Source: Cynocephalus volans (taxonomy: Eukaryota; Chordata; Mammalia; Dermoptera; Cynocephalidae). Taken from it: a DNA stretch of 64,000 nucleotides. The DNA lies in contig NC_084462.1 in the NCBI RefSeq assembly GCF_027409185.1, positions 86,104,179 through 86,168,178 on the forward strand, in the 5' to 3' direction. A program made the translations under genes and the position numbers. Shown here one piece after another: positions 24,209 to 34,665 of the stretch. The notes beneath the pieces are model-generated. The model was given only the letters and a program-made list of their open reading frames with translations. It did not search any database and was not told the origin of the DNA. Positions within the stretch are counted from its first letter, which is position 1; each line of letters opens with the position of its first letter.

Positions 24209-25471
24209 CACATGTTTTCTCTTTTTATGCCTGGGCGAAGAAAGGGTGGGACCCAGAAACGTGAAAGAAGTTTGGTTTTAGAATGGGAAGGAACAGAGAC
24301 AATTCAGAAGGGCTTTGCCATTCCCTCCAGCATTTCTGAGGAGACTGTGCGCCAGGGAGCAAGAGAAGGAGAGGTCTGAGTTCCAGGGAGTGAAACCTGG
24401 CGCATTTCCCTTTCAGTGAATGGTCTTCTTTCAAATACACATGCCAGGCACATGCACAACCAGGGGTCCCAGATGATGGTCTTGATAGAAACGGCCCCAG
24501 ATTCCCATGACAGGCACTGGGCACTACTTATAGTTCAAAAAAATAAATGAGAGATGAGCACACTAAAAAGAGGCTGGAATAAATACACACACTCATATAT
24601 AGATTATCCAACCAGTGGTGGGGAGGAGATATAGGGTGAAGAGAGCATGGAGCTGGGGGTGGAAAGAACATTTTCTTGAGCCTGATGTGCAAGGATATCC
24701 GTGAGGAGAGTGAGGGTTTTGACCTTTTGATACAGAGTTAAATTGCAGCTACTCACTTTCCACATAATTCCACCGCCAGCTTCAGGTGGCACCATGGATC
24801 TGACAATCACCAGGGGGGAAAACAGGATGGGAAAGAGGGCTGGGACAGAGAGAAATTGCACCTCTGCAAACGCCCAGGTGTAGGAAAAGAGGTGCCTGGG
24901 CTCTCCCCTGGGGGCATCTTGTTTTAAGGCTCCCTTAAATTTCCGTAGCTTAGAACCAGCACCTACCCTCTGGCTTCAGGAGACAACCCTGCTGCCTACT
25001 CCGAGATGTTCGGAGTGACCTTGGTGAACTTTCACCTCAAATTTTTGGTCCTGCACTGCCCAGATTCCAGGTCACTACTGTTAATAGGATCTTCTGGAGT
25101 TCTAGGTTATTCTTCATACTTTCAAGAAGACTTGCCCTCAATCCTCTCACTAGAAATGCTTGGAAGGACAGGAGAAGCAGCCTGGAGGCTCCCAGTCGTT
25201 TACCTGGACGCAGTAACAGCCCCTGCTATCGCCGCCCCTCCCTCGGGGGCTGGAATCTTCTGCACTGTCCAGCGCTCGCTTGGGCTGGGGGTGTCCAGGA
25301 CGGGTGTCTGGGGCAGGTCTCCGTGCCTGGTCAGCGCGGGAGGCGGCGGCGGCGCTGGCTGGCGGGCTGACGACCTCGGTGCCCGCAGCCGATGGGAGGC
25401 AGCGTGAGCCCGAGAGAGCCCGGAGCAGCCTCGGTGGCAGCGCTGGAGCGCAGCCTCCTCCCGCTCCCACA

Positions 25472-25747
25472 ATGCACAGGGCGGCGGCGGCGGCGGCGGC
25501 GGCGGCATCGCTGGCCGCCCAGGGCGTTGCGGCGGCGGCGATACCGAGGACCCTAGGCGCGCTCAGCGGCCGCGGCTGCTCGCGGCGAGCCCAGGAGCGA
25601 TGGCGAGGCCCCCGCGGGTCGCCCGCGCCTGAGGGCCCCGCCCCGCCACGCCCGGTGCGGCCCGCCCTGCCCGGCCCTGCCCTGCTCCCTGCGGGCGGCT
25701 GCCTGGGCGCTTCCGAGTCGGCGCGGGCGGCCGCCCAGGCGAGGTGA
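25472..25747 (+). promoter_or_regulatory. candidate upstream ORF in MYO5A 5' UTR
   Basis: An ATG at 25472 with A at -3 opens a 91-codon frame that starts MHRAAAAAAA, because the GGC run reads as Ala, and ends at a TGA at 25745-25747. That stop is 43 nt before the MYO5A start codon. If transcription starts upstream of 25472 this would be a translated uORF limiting MYO5A initiation; if it starts later, the ORF is irrelevant. The peptide is low-complexity Ala/Pro/Arg, so a stable protein product is unlikely. Confidence 0.35.
25480..25506 (+). repeat. (GGC)9 trinucleotide run in the CpG island
   Basis: Nine uninterrupted GGC units lie about 285 bp upstream of the MYO5A start codon, probably in the 5' UTR or core promoter. 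On the + strand they read as Ala codons in the candidate uORF. Runs of this type are often length-polymorphic. Confidence 0.9.
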
Positions 25748-25790
25748 GGCCTCGGCTCAGGCGGGGGTCGTCGGCGCGCCGGGCCCCGCC

Positions 25791-25817
25791 ATGGCCGTGT
25801 CCGAGCTCTACACAAAG
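25791..25817 (+). CDS. MYO5A: MYO5A first coding exon (partial gene, 9 codons)
   Basis: MYO5A encodes the heavy chain of myosin Va, the processive actin motor that carries melanosomes, secretory granules and neuronal endoplasmic reticulum. Only the first nine codons are present, MAVSELYTK, with ATG in a strong initiation context (GCCATGG) inside the CpG island, followed by a GTACG donor at 25818. From memory, human MYO5A begins MAASELYTK with the exon boundary after the same Lys, MYO5C begins MAVAELYTQ and MYO5B begins MTYSELYSR. The Ser4 and terminal Lys, the synteny with ARPP19 and the identical splice position favour MYO5A. Val at position 3 is unusual for MYO5A and would follow from a CpG transition in the GCG codon. 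The motor, IQ, coiled-coil and cargo domains lie downstream of the window. I scanned for the exon 2 motif beginning FARVWIPDPEE and did not find it by eye. Confidence 0.88.
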
Positions 25818-26849
25818 GTACGACGCCCCGCGGGCCCGCGCCGTGGGAAGGGCGCCGCCGGCCGTCGGGCTGGGGAGGGGGCGGGAGCGCGAGGGCCCGG
25901 ACGGACAAGCACCATTCCCTTCCGCGCGTTTCAGAACCCCCGGCCCTGCCCGCCCGGCCGCCCGCCCGCCGCGGCATCTTCCTCTTTCGGGTGGTGGATG
26001 AGGCGGCTGAGGGAGGCCAGTCTCGGGGTCTCCATGCCCCCTGCCACGTTTCTCGAGCTGGGGGCAGACGGGTCTCTGAGTGGAGAGAGGGCCCGCGTGA
26101 ATTTGGTAGGGTGGGCCTGGACCAGGATTGCCTAGCCCTCCTACTCGGTTTAGGGAAAATCCTGGCTGGTGGGACATGCTTGATGTGGTAGATCCGTTGG
26201 TCCCTCTCGTGGGGACACGCGCTTAAAATACCGCCTTGTGTTGGTATGCGGCGCCGCTTTTACCGTCAGCCAACCTTTCTGTGAGGTTATTGTGGAATCC
26301 TGCAAACAGTGGCCAGCCGATTTTCACCTTCAGCTGCCCGGTTTCTGATTGCTGCCCTGGGGTGGTGAGCCCCTCGGAAAGATACTGCCGGAAAAATGCG
26401 AGCTGATTCACGGGTTGAGGTGGTTGGTACACATTTGTCGCTGGGGGTTTGCAACCTGCGTGCAATCCCTTAGAGGCTTGTTAGGCTCCATGTCTTCATC
26501 ATCCTCTGTGGCGAGCCTTTTCCTTCTGGGTTTAGCTTAAGGAAAGTGGCAACCTTTTCTTTCTTAAACTGACAGCAATATTTTCTGGATCTTGTAATCT
26601 CTGAATGCAGTATTTTGGAGACCTGTCCCTTTGCAGACTGTTCTGAAAAATGTGTCTTGGGCAGTGTGTGGTGCTCTTTGTGAACATGTGTAATCATATA
26701 AATTCAAACGGAGGTAGGTGTTTCCAGTTGACAGAATTGCCTTAAGTTTTCAAGTTCACATTCCAGCAAAATCTCCATTTAGGATCATGAAGTCATTGCT
26801 TCCATAGGTGACCCAAGTTAAGACCAGGGCCCAAGTTGCCGCATGTTAT

Positions 26850-27030
26850 AGAGGAAAGAGATTTGGACTCGGCATTAAGAGACCTGAATTCTAGCTGGGA
26901 CATTTTTGCGTAATAACTCTGTGACCTTGGACAAGTCACTTAACCTCTTTGGTTCAGTTTCCTCATCTGTAAATGGAGTTAATTATACCTGCCCTACATC
27001 CCTTACAAGCTGTTGTGAGGATCACAATTA
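26850..27030 (+). mobile_element. MIR SINE
   Basis: Contains the MIR core TGACCTTGGACAAGTCACTT, AACCTCTTTGG and CCTCATCTGTAAATGGAG in order. Near the 5' end of MYO5A intron 1. Confidence 0.88.
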
Positions 27031-28499
27031 ACAGTAGTTGTGAAAACTTTTTATAACCTTTACATTTCCCTACAAATATGAGGTATATGATTCATTTATT
27101 TAACCATGAAATGAGGCACTTGCGTGAATCATTCTCTGGGATCTCTTTCTAGCCCCAGATTCTAGGACTGCAAAGTCGGAACTTCTCTCTGAACCTGGTA
27201 ATTTCTTTAGGCAAGTAGATCTCTAAGGTATGAATGAGTACAACTGGAAACTAAAAGTTACTTGATTAACAAACACTTATATCGTGTTCTGTTTTACAAA
27301 TTTTAACTCATTTAATCCTCGTAATGAAAATATGATGTAAAATCTAAGAAATAGTCATTTTCACATAAAGAGGTATCAGTCTGTAAAGATTTCTTAGTTA
27401 CTTTGTTCAGGCCCTCTCCCTCCAACTCTTCTCTTGGTGAGCAGTGCATCTTTGAGCTGCCTGACTAATAGCAGGCTGCTTAACTAGGGACTGATTGGAT
27501 AATAAATTGCTGTTGGATTTTGGATCCGCTTTTTCCCCCCAAGATAATCTGGGAGATAAAAAATGAAATGATACTGTAATCTTTAAATTGTAAGGTTGTG
27601 AGCTTTGCTCCCAGCTTTATCACATCTGTTTTAAAATTCACTTTTTAATCATTTTAAAGACAGCTGGTTTAGACATCAAGAAAGAAAAAAAAAACTGGTT
27701 TATACATAAAGTTGGGGTTTAAGCTGCCTTCTCCTAAATACACTTATGCCTGAGAATAGTCTGGTCACTTGGCTATTTGTTGGCAAATTCTTTTTGTGAA
27801 TGGGCCTTTGCTTAATGACAGGCAGAAATATTTATTGAGCATTCTGTGTGTCAGGTACTCTGCTTAATGTTGAGAGGTTCTAACAATCAACAAGACACAT
27901 TCCTTTCCCTCAAGGGGCATGCAGTCTGCTTCTTATATTCATGACCCACACTGAATGAATCTCCAAGGGCATTAACAACCAGCAGACAGCTGGTATGGTA
28001 TTTATTAATAGAAGTTAGGGAATGGGTTGGGACATGGGGAAAGTTGGAATGATTCCAGAGATTAAAGTTGAGGTAGTCATTATTAGGGGATGAGGAAATC
28101 ATTAGAAGCAATATCAGAGGATAAAAACATGGATCTTTCCTTTGCAGAGGATTACAGAGAAGGAAGTTATGGGGTAGATTACAAGGAAAGATGTATTAAC
28201 GACATGCCATAATTATTGTATTCAACATTGTGGTTAAATCTGAAAAGTGCCCTCTTAAAAAATGTCATTGAGAGCTTAAAGGCAGATTTTGATGTGTGAT
28301 ACAGATCAGCTTCTATTACAATGAAGGGCAAGAGACTGTTCAATTTCTTCTTTTTAGCTAGAATGATAATGGTTTTGTTGCAGTAGTTTAGCAGGGCTTC
28401 CATTTTGTAAATTTTTCCAGCAGTATAAACATTTTAAGGGCAATAGCTAGGTCCCTGGGATATAACATTTCTGGAAACTAACATTTTGGTTAAAACGTG

Positions 28500-28640
28500 T
28501 TTGTTGGGTTTTTTTAAATAACAGCTATATTGAGATATAATTCACATACTATACAATTCTCCAATTTAAAGTGTATAATTCAATGGTTTTTTGTATATTT
28601 ACAGAGTTGTGGTTGATTTGTTATTAGGTCCACCTGTCTT
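28500..28640 (-). mobile_element. L1-family 3' end fragment
   Basis: TATTGAGATATAATTCACAT and AAAGTGTATAATTCAATGG are the inverse of a common L1 3' end. Similar fragments recur at 30780-30960 and 36705-36785. Confidence 0.6.
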
Positions 28641-29308
28641 GTTCCCAAAGAATTGAAGGCAGCTGTGATATCTCATTGCTTTTGATTTTGAAAATATTTG
28701 CTAGTCTTGACTTGCCATTGGAAATCTGTATTATAACGTCACCCAAAGGTGCTTTCAGCAAGTACAAAGGATTCAGCATTTGTGGAGCAGGGGTTAGCTG
28801 TTAGATCTAGAAAGATCACCAGCAGCAATGTAATGAATGACGTGCTTGTCCTCCTCACATGAGGTTCCCAGACAGCATGGGTAGCACCATTAATGCTGTG
28901 GAATGGCCGAGGTTACCTGAAGCTGTTTAATTAGGAGGTCCGCATTGTGTGTTAAGATGCTGAGTATTGTAACAATAATAAATGCAAATAAAAACAGTGC
29001 AAAAATAATAATCTAAAACCCCATGTTTGCACAGCCATATAAACTTTCCTAGATGAAACTGCTGATTAGGCCAGTAGATTGTACAGTTGTAACCTTCCTT
29101 TCCCACTGTATTCCCTCATACCTACTGAAGCCACATGGCCTAGATTTTTTTTCTGGGATAGTTCCATTTTTATATTCTATGCCATTGTCCCTTCAAACCA
29201 TCAGTCCTGGAAATTCTAATATTTTCATGTTGAAACTACATTTCTCAGACTGCTTCCAGCATCTTAAAACAGAACAGAAATCTCATCTTTAGTCATATGA
29301 CTTAATTT

Positions 29309-29406
29309 GGAGTTTGGCAAGCACATTCGCCGTCGTCAAGTCTCCTGTTACACATCTTCCATTTGTATTTCCTCCTGCTGACACTATGCCTGTTAATGGC
29401 ACTGCT
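29309..29406 (+). repeat. 98-bp direct repeat, copy 1 (likely source)
   Basis: Identical over all 98 bp to 31453-31550. Its 3' part runs without a break into L2-like DNA, so this copy looks ancestral. It contains three CpGs in GCCGTCG-type context, unusual for the local AT-rich DNA. Confidence 0.95.
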
Positions 29407-29725
29407 ATTCTAATCTTTCAGGTTGGAAACCTCAGCATCCTTTTTCTTGTCTTTCACATTCTACTTCTTTTATACCAATGCTAACTTCACTTGGCATCCA
29501 GCCGACAGTTCAGATTCTGAACCCCCCATGAGCACTTTTTCCCTGTCTTAATGACCCATCCACATTTCTATCTTATTATAGTTGTTTGTGTTTATGTTTA
29601 TCACTCCCACCATACCATGAGCCCCCTGAGATGCTGTTTTGGTCATTTCCTGTAGAGCCTAGCAATGTCTTACACAGAATAGGTGCTTATTGAATATTTG
29701 TTGAATGAATGAATGAACAGTGGAG
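29385..29725 (+). mobile_element. L2 LINE relic
   Basis: GTTGGAAACCTCAGCATCC, then GAATAGGTGCTTATTGAATA and TTGTTGAATGAATGAATGAA, the typical L2 order and terminus. Confidence 0.65.
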
Positions 29726-30779
29726 GGACAAATTGAAAATAATGGTTTGGGATACTTAATCCACTTGTAGTAATGAAGCAGGGTATAAAGAAGTGGTTAA
29801 ACAAGCAAACACATTTTCAGGCATGTTGAAAGGATGAGTAATAGGAGAACTGGGAGCCAGGGAGACCAAGGAGACTGCTTCAGGAAACAGAATGTGAAGT
29901 CTGATCTGAGGCATGGGCAGAACATGTGGGAAAGAAGGGGACAAATATGAGAGACAGGTCTCTGAGATGGATTAGATATAGGATGGAAAGGAGAGGGAAT
30001 AGGATAAGATAATGCCAGTAGCTCCAGCCTTGGAAAGTGAAAGTTAATTTCTATTTCATCATGAATTTTTATTGCAGATTCTGTGGAACTTGAAAGCTAC
30101 TCAGAAATACTTCTTTAAACTGCTTGAGCAAAGCAGAATGCCAATGATTTCCTCTTGAAATTCATTACTATCTCTAGTAAGTGTGAAAATTCTGTGTATT
30201 GCCCAGTGGTTAAGAGTACAAAAAGGTTCTAACTCTAATGAGAGTTGCTACTGCCAGATAAAATAGTTTAAATCTTCCTGGTGCTTGTAGCTTTTTAAAG
30301 TAAGGGAAAACTGGAGGAAGCTCTATGAATGGGGTTCCAAGGATTTAATTACAACCTCATGGAAGGAGTGATGGGAATGCTAACATTTGTACTGTATAGG
30401 AGAATACAGGAGAGGAGAGATGATTCCCCTCCGAAGGTAATTTGGCTTCTCTGTTTTCCATTTTATGATGAATTTTTCCTTCATTGGGAGAATTTAGGGG
30501 TAGTGGCCCACTTGAGGATAAAGTCAGATTTATTTGTCTCCAGGCAATTCCTAGTGAAGTGCACTGTGTTAGTGGAAGAACAAACTTCTGACTGATCTAT
30601 AGAGTAAGGACTACCCCTAGGCAAAATATTGCATGGGCAGCTCCAGTTCTCCCACCCACCCTAATAGGCCTGTTCTCCATCCCACAGTGGTCTTTCCAGA
30701 CTTTTTCCATTTGTCTGCCTGGGGAGTTTGTCTCTCCTTTCCTTCTGGCACCCCCCACCCCTGCCCTCCCTATTTCTCA

Positions 30780-30960
30780 TCAGCTATATTGAGGTATAAT
30801 TTACATGCAATAAAATTCACTCATTTAAAGTGTACATTTTGATGTGTTTTGACAAATATATTCTGTCATGTAACCACCACCACAAACAAGATATGGAACA
30901 TTTCTATCACCCCCAGAAATTCCTTTGTGCTTAGCTGCTTCTCTTCTCCAACTTATTCAA
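30780..30960 (-). mobile_element. L1-family 3' end fragment
   Basis: CAGCTATATTGAGGTATAAT, AAAGTGTACATTTTGATGTG and a GTAACCACCACCACAAACAA segment, the inverse of a common L1 3' region. Confidence 0.6.
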
Positions 30961-31452
30961 AGTGTTTATCAGAGTTGCACTTGCCTGTTAGGGCAGAGAA
31001 AGAGTTTTTTTGTTTTTTTCAAAATGACTGTTATGGTTCCACCTTAGCCCAACCAATAGAGACTTAATGCAAACATCTGGCCTTGGATGTCACTCTTGTG
31101 GAGTTTCCTTTTCAGTGGGAGGTGGGAGCAGATGGAAAAGGAGTTCAGGTGATTTATTTGATCTTTCTTTACACACTTGCCACTTTGCCTTTATCAGTGA
31201 TATTTGCCTTTGATGCCTTGTTTCCCTAGGTCTTTAGTGTGTTTAAATGCCCTTTGGTAAATTTTACCCTTTAATAGTTTTTCTTCCCCATCTATCTTGG
31301 TTATCATGTCAGTCTGAGTTTGTGCCGATACAGCTACATTTTGCAGAAACTTATCCCTGGCTCTTCATGCCTCAGGAACTCTCCATTACCCTTCTAAGCT
31401 CACCTCCCTCACGGTTCTCCTTAACTAGCATTAAACATCTCCTTGTACAACA

Positions 31453-31550
31453 GGAGTTTGGCAAGCACATTCGCCGTCGTCAAGTCTCCTGTTACACATC
31501 TTCCATTTGTATTTCCTCCTGCTGACACTATGCCTGTTAATGGCACTGCT
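31453..31550 (+). repeat. 98-bp direct repeat, copy 2 (likely inserted)
   Basis: A perfect copy of 29309-29406 in the same orientation, 2144 bp downstream, with unrelated flanks on both sides. No poly(A) and no obvious target duplication. The 111-codon minus-strand ORF 31421-31756 runs through it; the reverse-strand translation of the repeat is not a family I recognise. Confidence 0.95.
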
Positions 31551-31960
31551 TTTGGCCAGTTGTAGAACTTAGTGGTGAGATAATGATGTTTTGATTTCAA
31601 GATATAATGGCTCCAAACTTGATTGAAATCAAAGGAGAAGGGTGTTATACTTTCTAAGTGTTCACAAGGACCATCTATTTCCTTTGGTCTGATATGCTGT
31701 GCTGCTGTGGCCAAAAATGTAAGAAAAATGCTGAACTGAAGAGAGACTGGACACAAAAAAAGATAAGTTTTGTCTGTTCTTGTTCAGTTATACAAAAACA
31801 TGCATTGTCCTGGCCAGGAATCCTGAATGTGTAGTTGGGGTTTCTACTTCTTGGCAAATACACACTGAAACTAAAGAAATTTCAGAATAGGAGAAATAAA
31901 ATGATCAGGACAGTGCAGAGGGTAGAAGGATTAGTTCTAGGGGAGAACTCTAGTTCTAGG

Positions 31961-32075
31961 TGGCCAGTTAGCTCTGTTGGTTAGAGCATGGTACTGATAA
32001 CACCAAGGTCCAGCGTTGTTCAATCCCTGTACCCGCCAGCCACACATACACACACCAAAAAAAAAAAAAAAAGAA
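31961..32075 (+). mobile_element. tRNA-Ile-derived SINE, monomer
   Basis: TGGCCAGTTAGCTCTGTTGG, GGTACTGATAACACCAAGG and CCCTGTACCCGCCAGCC followed by CACACATAC and poly(A). Confidence 0.88.
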
Positions 32076-32184
32076 GGATGAAGGTAAGCTGGGAATGGTG
32101 GAATATTTACATTAAGCATAGTAGAATCTCAGTTTAGTAGGGATACTTGTTAGATCTTGAAATAAATAAATGTTTGTCATTTTA

Positions 32185-32371
32185 TTTATTTATTTATTTT
32201 TTTGTCTTTTTGTGACCGGTAAGGGGATCGCAACCCTTGGTGTGGTGTCGCCCGCACCACGCTCAGCCAGGGAGCTCACCGGCCATTCCTATATTGGATA
32301 CGAACCCGTGGCGGGAGCGCCGCTGCGCTCCCAAGTGCTGCACTCTCCCAAGTGCGCCACGGGGCCGGCCC
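32185..32371 (-). mobile_element. dimeric tRNA-Ile SINE, variant left unit
   Basis: The minus-strand dimer ends in GCCACGGGGCCGGCCC, but the left unit lacks the usual CCTTGGTGTTATCAGCACC anticodon arm. In its place is a GC-rich segment GCGGGAGCGCCGCTGCGCTC. Perfect 16-bp target duplication AATGTTTGTCATTTTA at 32169-32184 and 32372-32387. Confidence 0.9.
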
Positions 32372-32400
32372 AATGTTTGTCATTTTAAATGAATTTCCAC

Positions 32401-32507
32401 CTTTTTTTTTTTTTTTGGTGGCTGACTAGCCATCATGGTGATCTCTACTCTTAACCTTGGTGTTACAAGGTGGTGCTCTAACCAGCTGGGCTAACTGGCC
32501 AGCCCCC
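32401..32507 (-). mobile_element. tRNA-Ile-derived SINE, monomer
   Basis: A T-run, GGTGGCTGACTAGCC, CTTAACCTTGGTGTTACAAG and GCTAACTGGCCAGCC. Target duplication TGAATTTCCAC at 32390-32400 and 32508-32518. It sits only 29 bp from the previous dimer. Confidence 0.9.
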
Positions 32508-34444
32508 TGAATTTCCACTTTAAACATTAAGTTTTACATTTATGAAACATATTACTACCAAGTTATGATATCAGCTGAGATATAGTATGTAAATAGAAAG
32601 GGCCTGGGTAATTCATGGATGACAGTTCTGACACACCAACTTACCAAACCTCTCTTTGACAGTGTTAAACAGTTTACCAGCTGGAACTGATTTATAGAAG
32701 TAACAGAAATCCATCTCAAAGCCAGAAAGAGTTTTGTTTTATTATATGGCCTAAAAGTCTAGGCATGGCTGGATTCAAGGCTCAAATGTGGTCTTTGGGG
32801 CTGTCTGTTACTGACTCTTGTGTGCTGTCTGACATTGGTTTTATCCTCAGGACAGCTCTTTTAGGAATGAAAAGATGGTCCATGGCACTTGCAGACCACA
32901 TGATCTTATAGCTCTGGGCCTGAGGGAAGAGAGCCTGATGAAGGAATTCTGGTTGCCCTTGCTTGGAGTCATGTGCCCTCTCTTTCATTATGCCCTGTAG
33001 GCAGTCAGGGAAGAATACCATTAGTGGTCAAGTCTATGCTCACCCCAGAGGCTGGGGGAGGACAGAGCACCCTAATTGATAGTCCCAGTCTGACCTCGTG
33101 AGATGGCTGACGGCTGTTGCCCATCAGAAGGAATAACACTGTGTAGACAGGATGAAACAACTACTCCCAATCAATGTCTGCTGTGAATAGGTCACCAAAA
33201 ATGACAGTGATTGAATTCTGCCCCTACTCTTCTGATATTTGAGCACAAGAATGGAAGAGTTGTGAATGACCAGGAGAACATTAGGTATCTTTCTTCTAGA
33301 GAATCATTTTGAATTAAAAGAGAAAAGAGAGAAAAAAAAAGCCGTGGAGAATCCATACAAGCAACTGTTACTAATAGCACATCAGAGATTGAAGATTTGA
33401 AAATTATTTTTTATTCAGTCTTCATTAATTAGGTGACTATGAATCCTGTGTCACCTTTCCTGCTGATCTTTTTCTGCCGTATTTTCTCAGCATTTTATTT
33501 CTCCTTATTTTCTTCACTTCCTTGCTTATTCTCTTTCCTTGTTTTCACCCAGAAAAGATTTATGGTACATAAATCTTTGCTTGAATTGCTTGTGTGACCC
33601 AGAGATATCACACAATTTCTTGTTCACTCTTTTTGTCTATGTCATCCCTTGTTGTGTTCTATCTTCTGCTGCTCTCTTCCTTCTGTCTTGTCATCTTCTT
33701 TATCCCCCTTCTATTTTATTTTTTGTATCTACCTTTTATGCTCTGTTGTGATTTGTTACATCCAAATTATACACCCATATCCATATCTGTAAAGGAATAA
33801 AATAAATTGTTGTAGAGTGAATTATTTAGTAACTTAGATTGAGGAGGGTAATTAAGTAAAAAGATTGAGGAGGATTTTCACTTCCTTAAATCCATGTACT
33901 TTGCTTTGTTGCCATGCCTTGAATCTGACATTGCGATAGGAAGTTATTTTGTATGAGTTTGCATAAATTTTCTGTGTATATAAGCATGTGTGTGTTTCAA
34001 ACAATTAAACACTTTTGTGTTGTACTAGTTTTTAGACTAGTGAGACTAGACTAGTTAGACCTTGGTTTTTCAACTTACCATATTGGAGTACATACAAAAA
34101 GATGACTAGCTATTCCTTTAAAGATATGACCTCACTTTATGACATTTTTGTACCAGTATTTAAACAACATTTACACAGGATTGATCTCTATATGCTCAAG
34201 CTGAGAAGAATCTTACTTCTAATTTGACAAGCAGCATGCTGAGGTTGGGAGCAGAATTTCTGGAGATGTTTTCCATAAAATCAGGGAAATGTGTATCTTA
34301 ATAATAAGAAATTTGGCTCAAAACCTGGATTAAATTTTCATCAATTCAGAATGTATGTTTCTTATTTTAAAAGTGAAGAAGTGACCCCCCCCCAGAGTTA
34401 AAATTGCATTTTAGCTCACTCTTACTGTTTATTTTTCATCCTAC

Positions 34445-34665
34445 ACCAGTATTTCTCGACCTCTGCACTGTTGATAGTAGGCTGGATAATTCTTTTGTGG
34501 GAGGCTCATCCTGTGTATTTTAGAATGTTTAGCCAAATTCCCGATCTTTATCCACTAGATCTGGTAGGACCCGCCACCTCCAGTTGTTACAACCAATATT
34601 GTCTCCAGACATTACCAAATGTCCCCCAGTGGGCAAAATAGCACTTCCCCTTGAAAACTCTACCC
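34445..34665. mobile_element. hAT-Charlie-type MITE relic
   Basis: CAGTATTTCTCGACCTCTGC, CTGGATAATTCTTTTGTGG and TGTCTCCAGACATTACCAAA, then ATGTCCCCCAGTGGGCAAAA. These match a common mammalian hAT non-autonomous element whose exact name I am not certain of. Confidence 0.7.

Larger units (their letters stand above)
12701..25249. other. ARPP19-MYO5A intergenic spacer
   Basis: No gene is supported between the probable end of ARPP19 and the MYO5A island. Recognisable content is a MaLR LTR, L2, SINEs, a nested old L1 3' UTR complex (19.1-21.1 kb), an MLT1 LTR (22.3-23.0 kb) and an L2 tail. About 14.2-16.9, 17.2-18.7, 21.1-22.3 and 24.2-25.2 kb contain nothing I can name with confidence. The ORFs of 60-160 codons in this interval look like chance or repeat-derived frames. 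Confidence 0.7.
25250..26130 (+). promoter_or_regulatory. MYO5A: MYO5A CpG-island promoter and 5' UTR region
   Basis: GC content and CpG density rise abruptly at about 25.2 kb and fall back to the AT-rich background near 26.2 kb. The island contains many GGCGG and CCGCCC Sp1-type boxes, a GGC trinucleotide run and the MYO5A start codon. I see no clear TATA box near a plausible start, as expected for a dispersed CpG-island promoter. The transcription start cannot be placed from sequence alone. Several long ORFs on both strands across the island come from its base composition and are not genes. Confidence 0.85.

Noticed and set aside
25150-26177. Overlapping ORFs of 275, 204, 155 and 114 codons on both strands at the CpG island
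   Set aside because: They arise from the lack of TAA/TAG in GC-rich DNA; translations are Pro/Arg/Ala/Gly-rich with no recognisable domain. Only the short MYO5A exon is supported.
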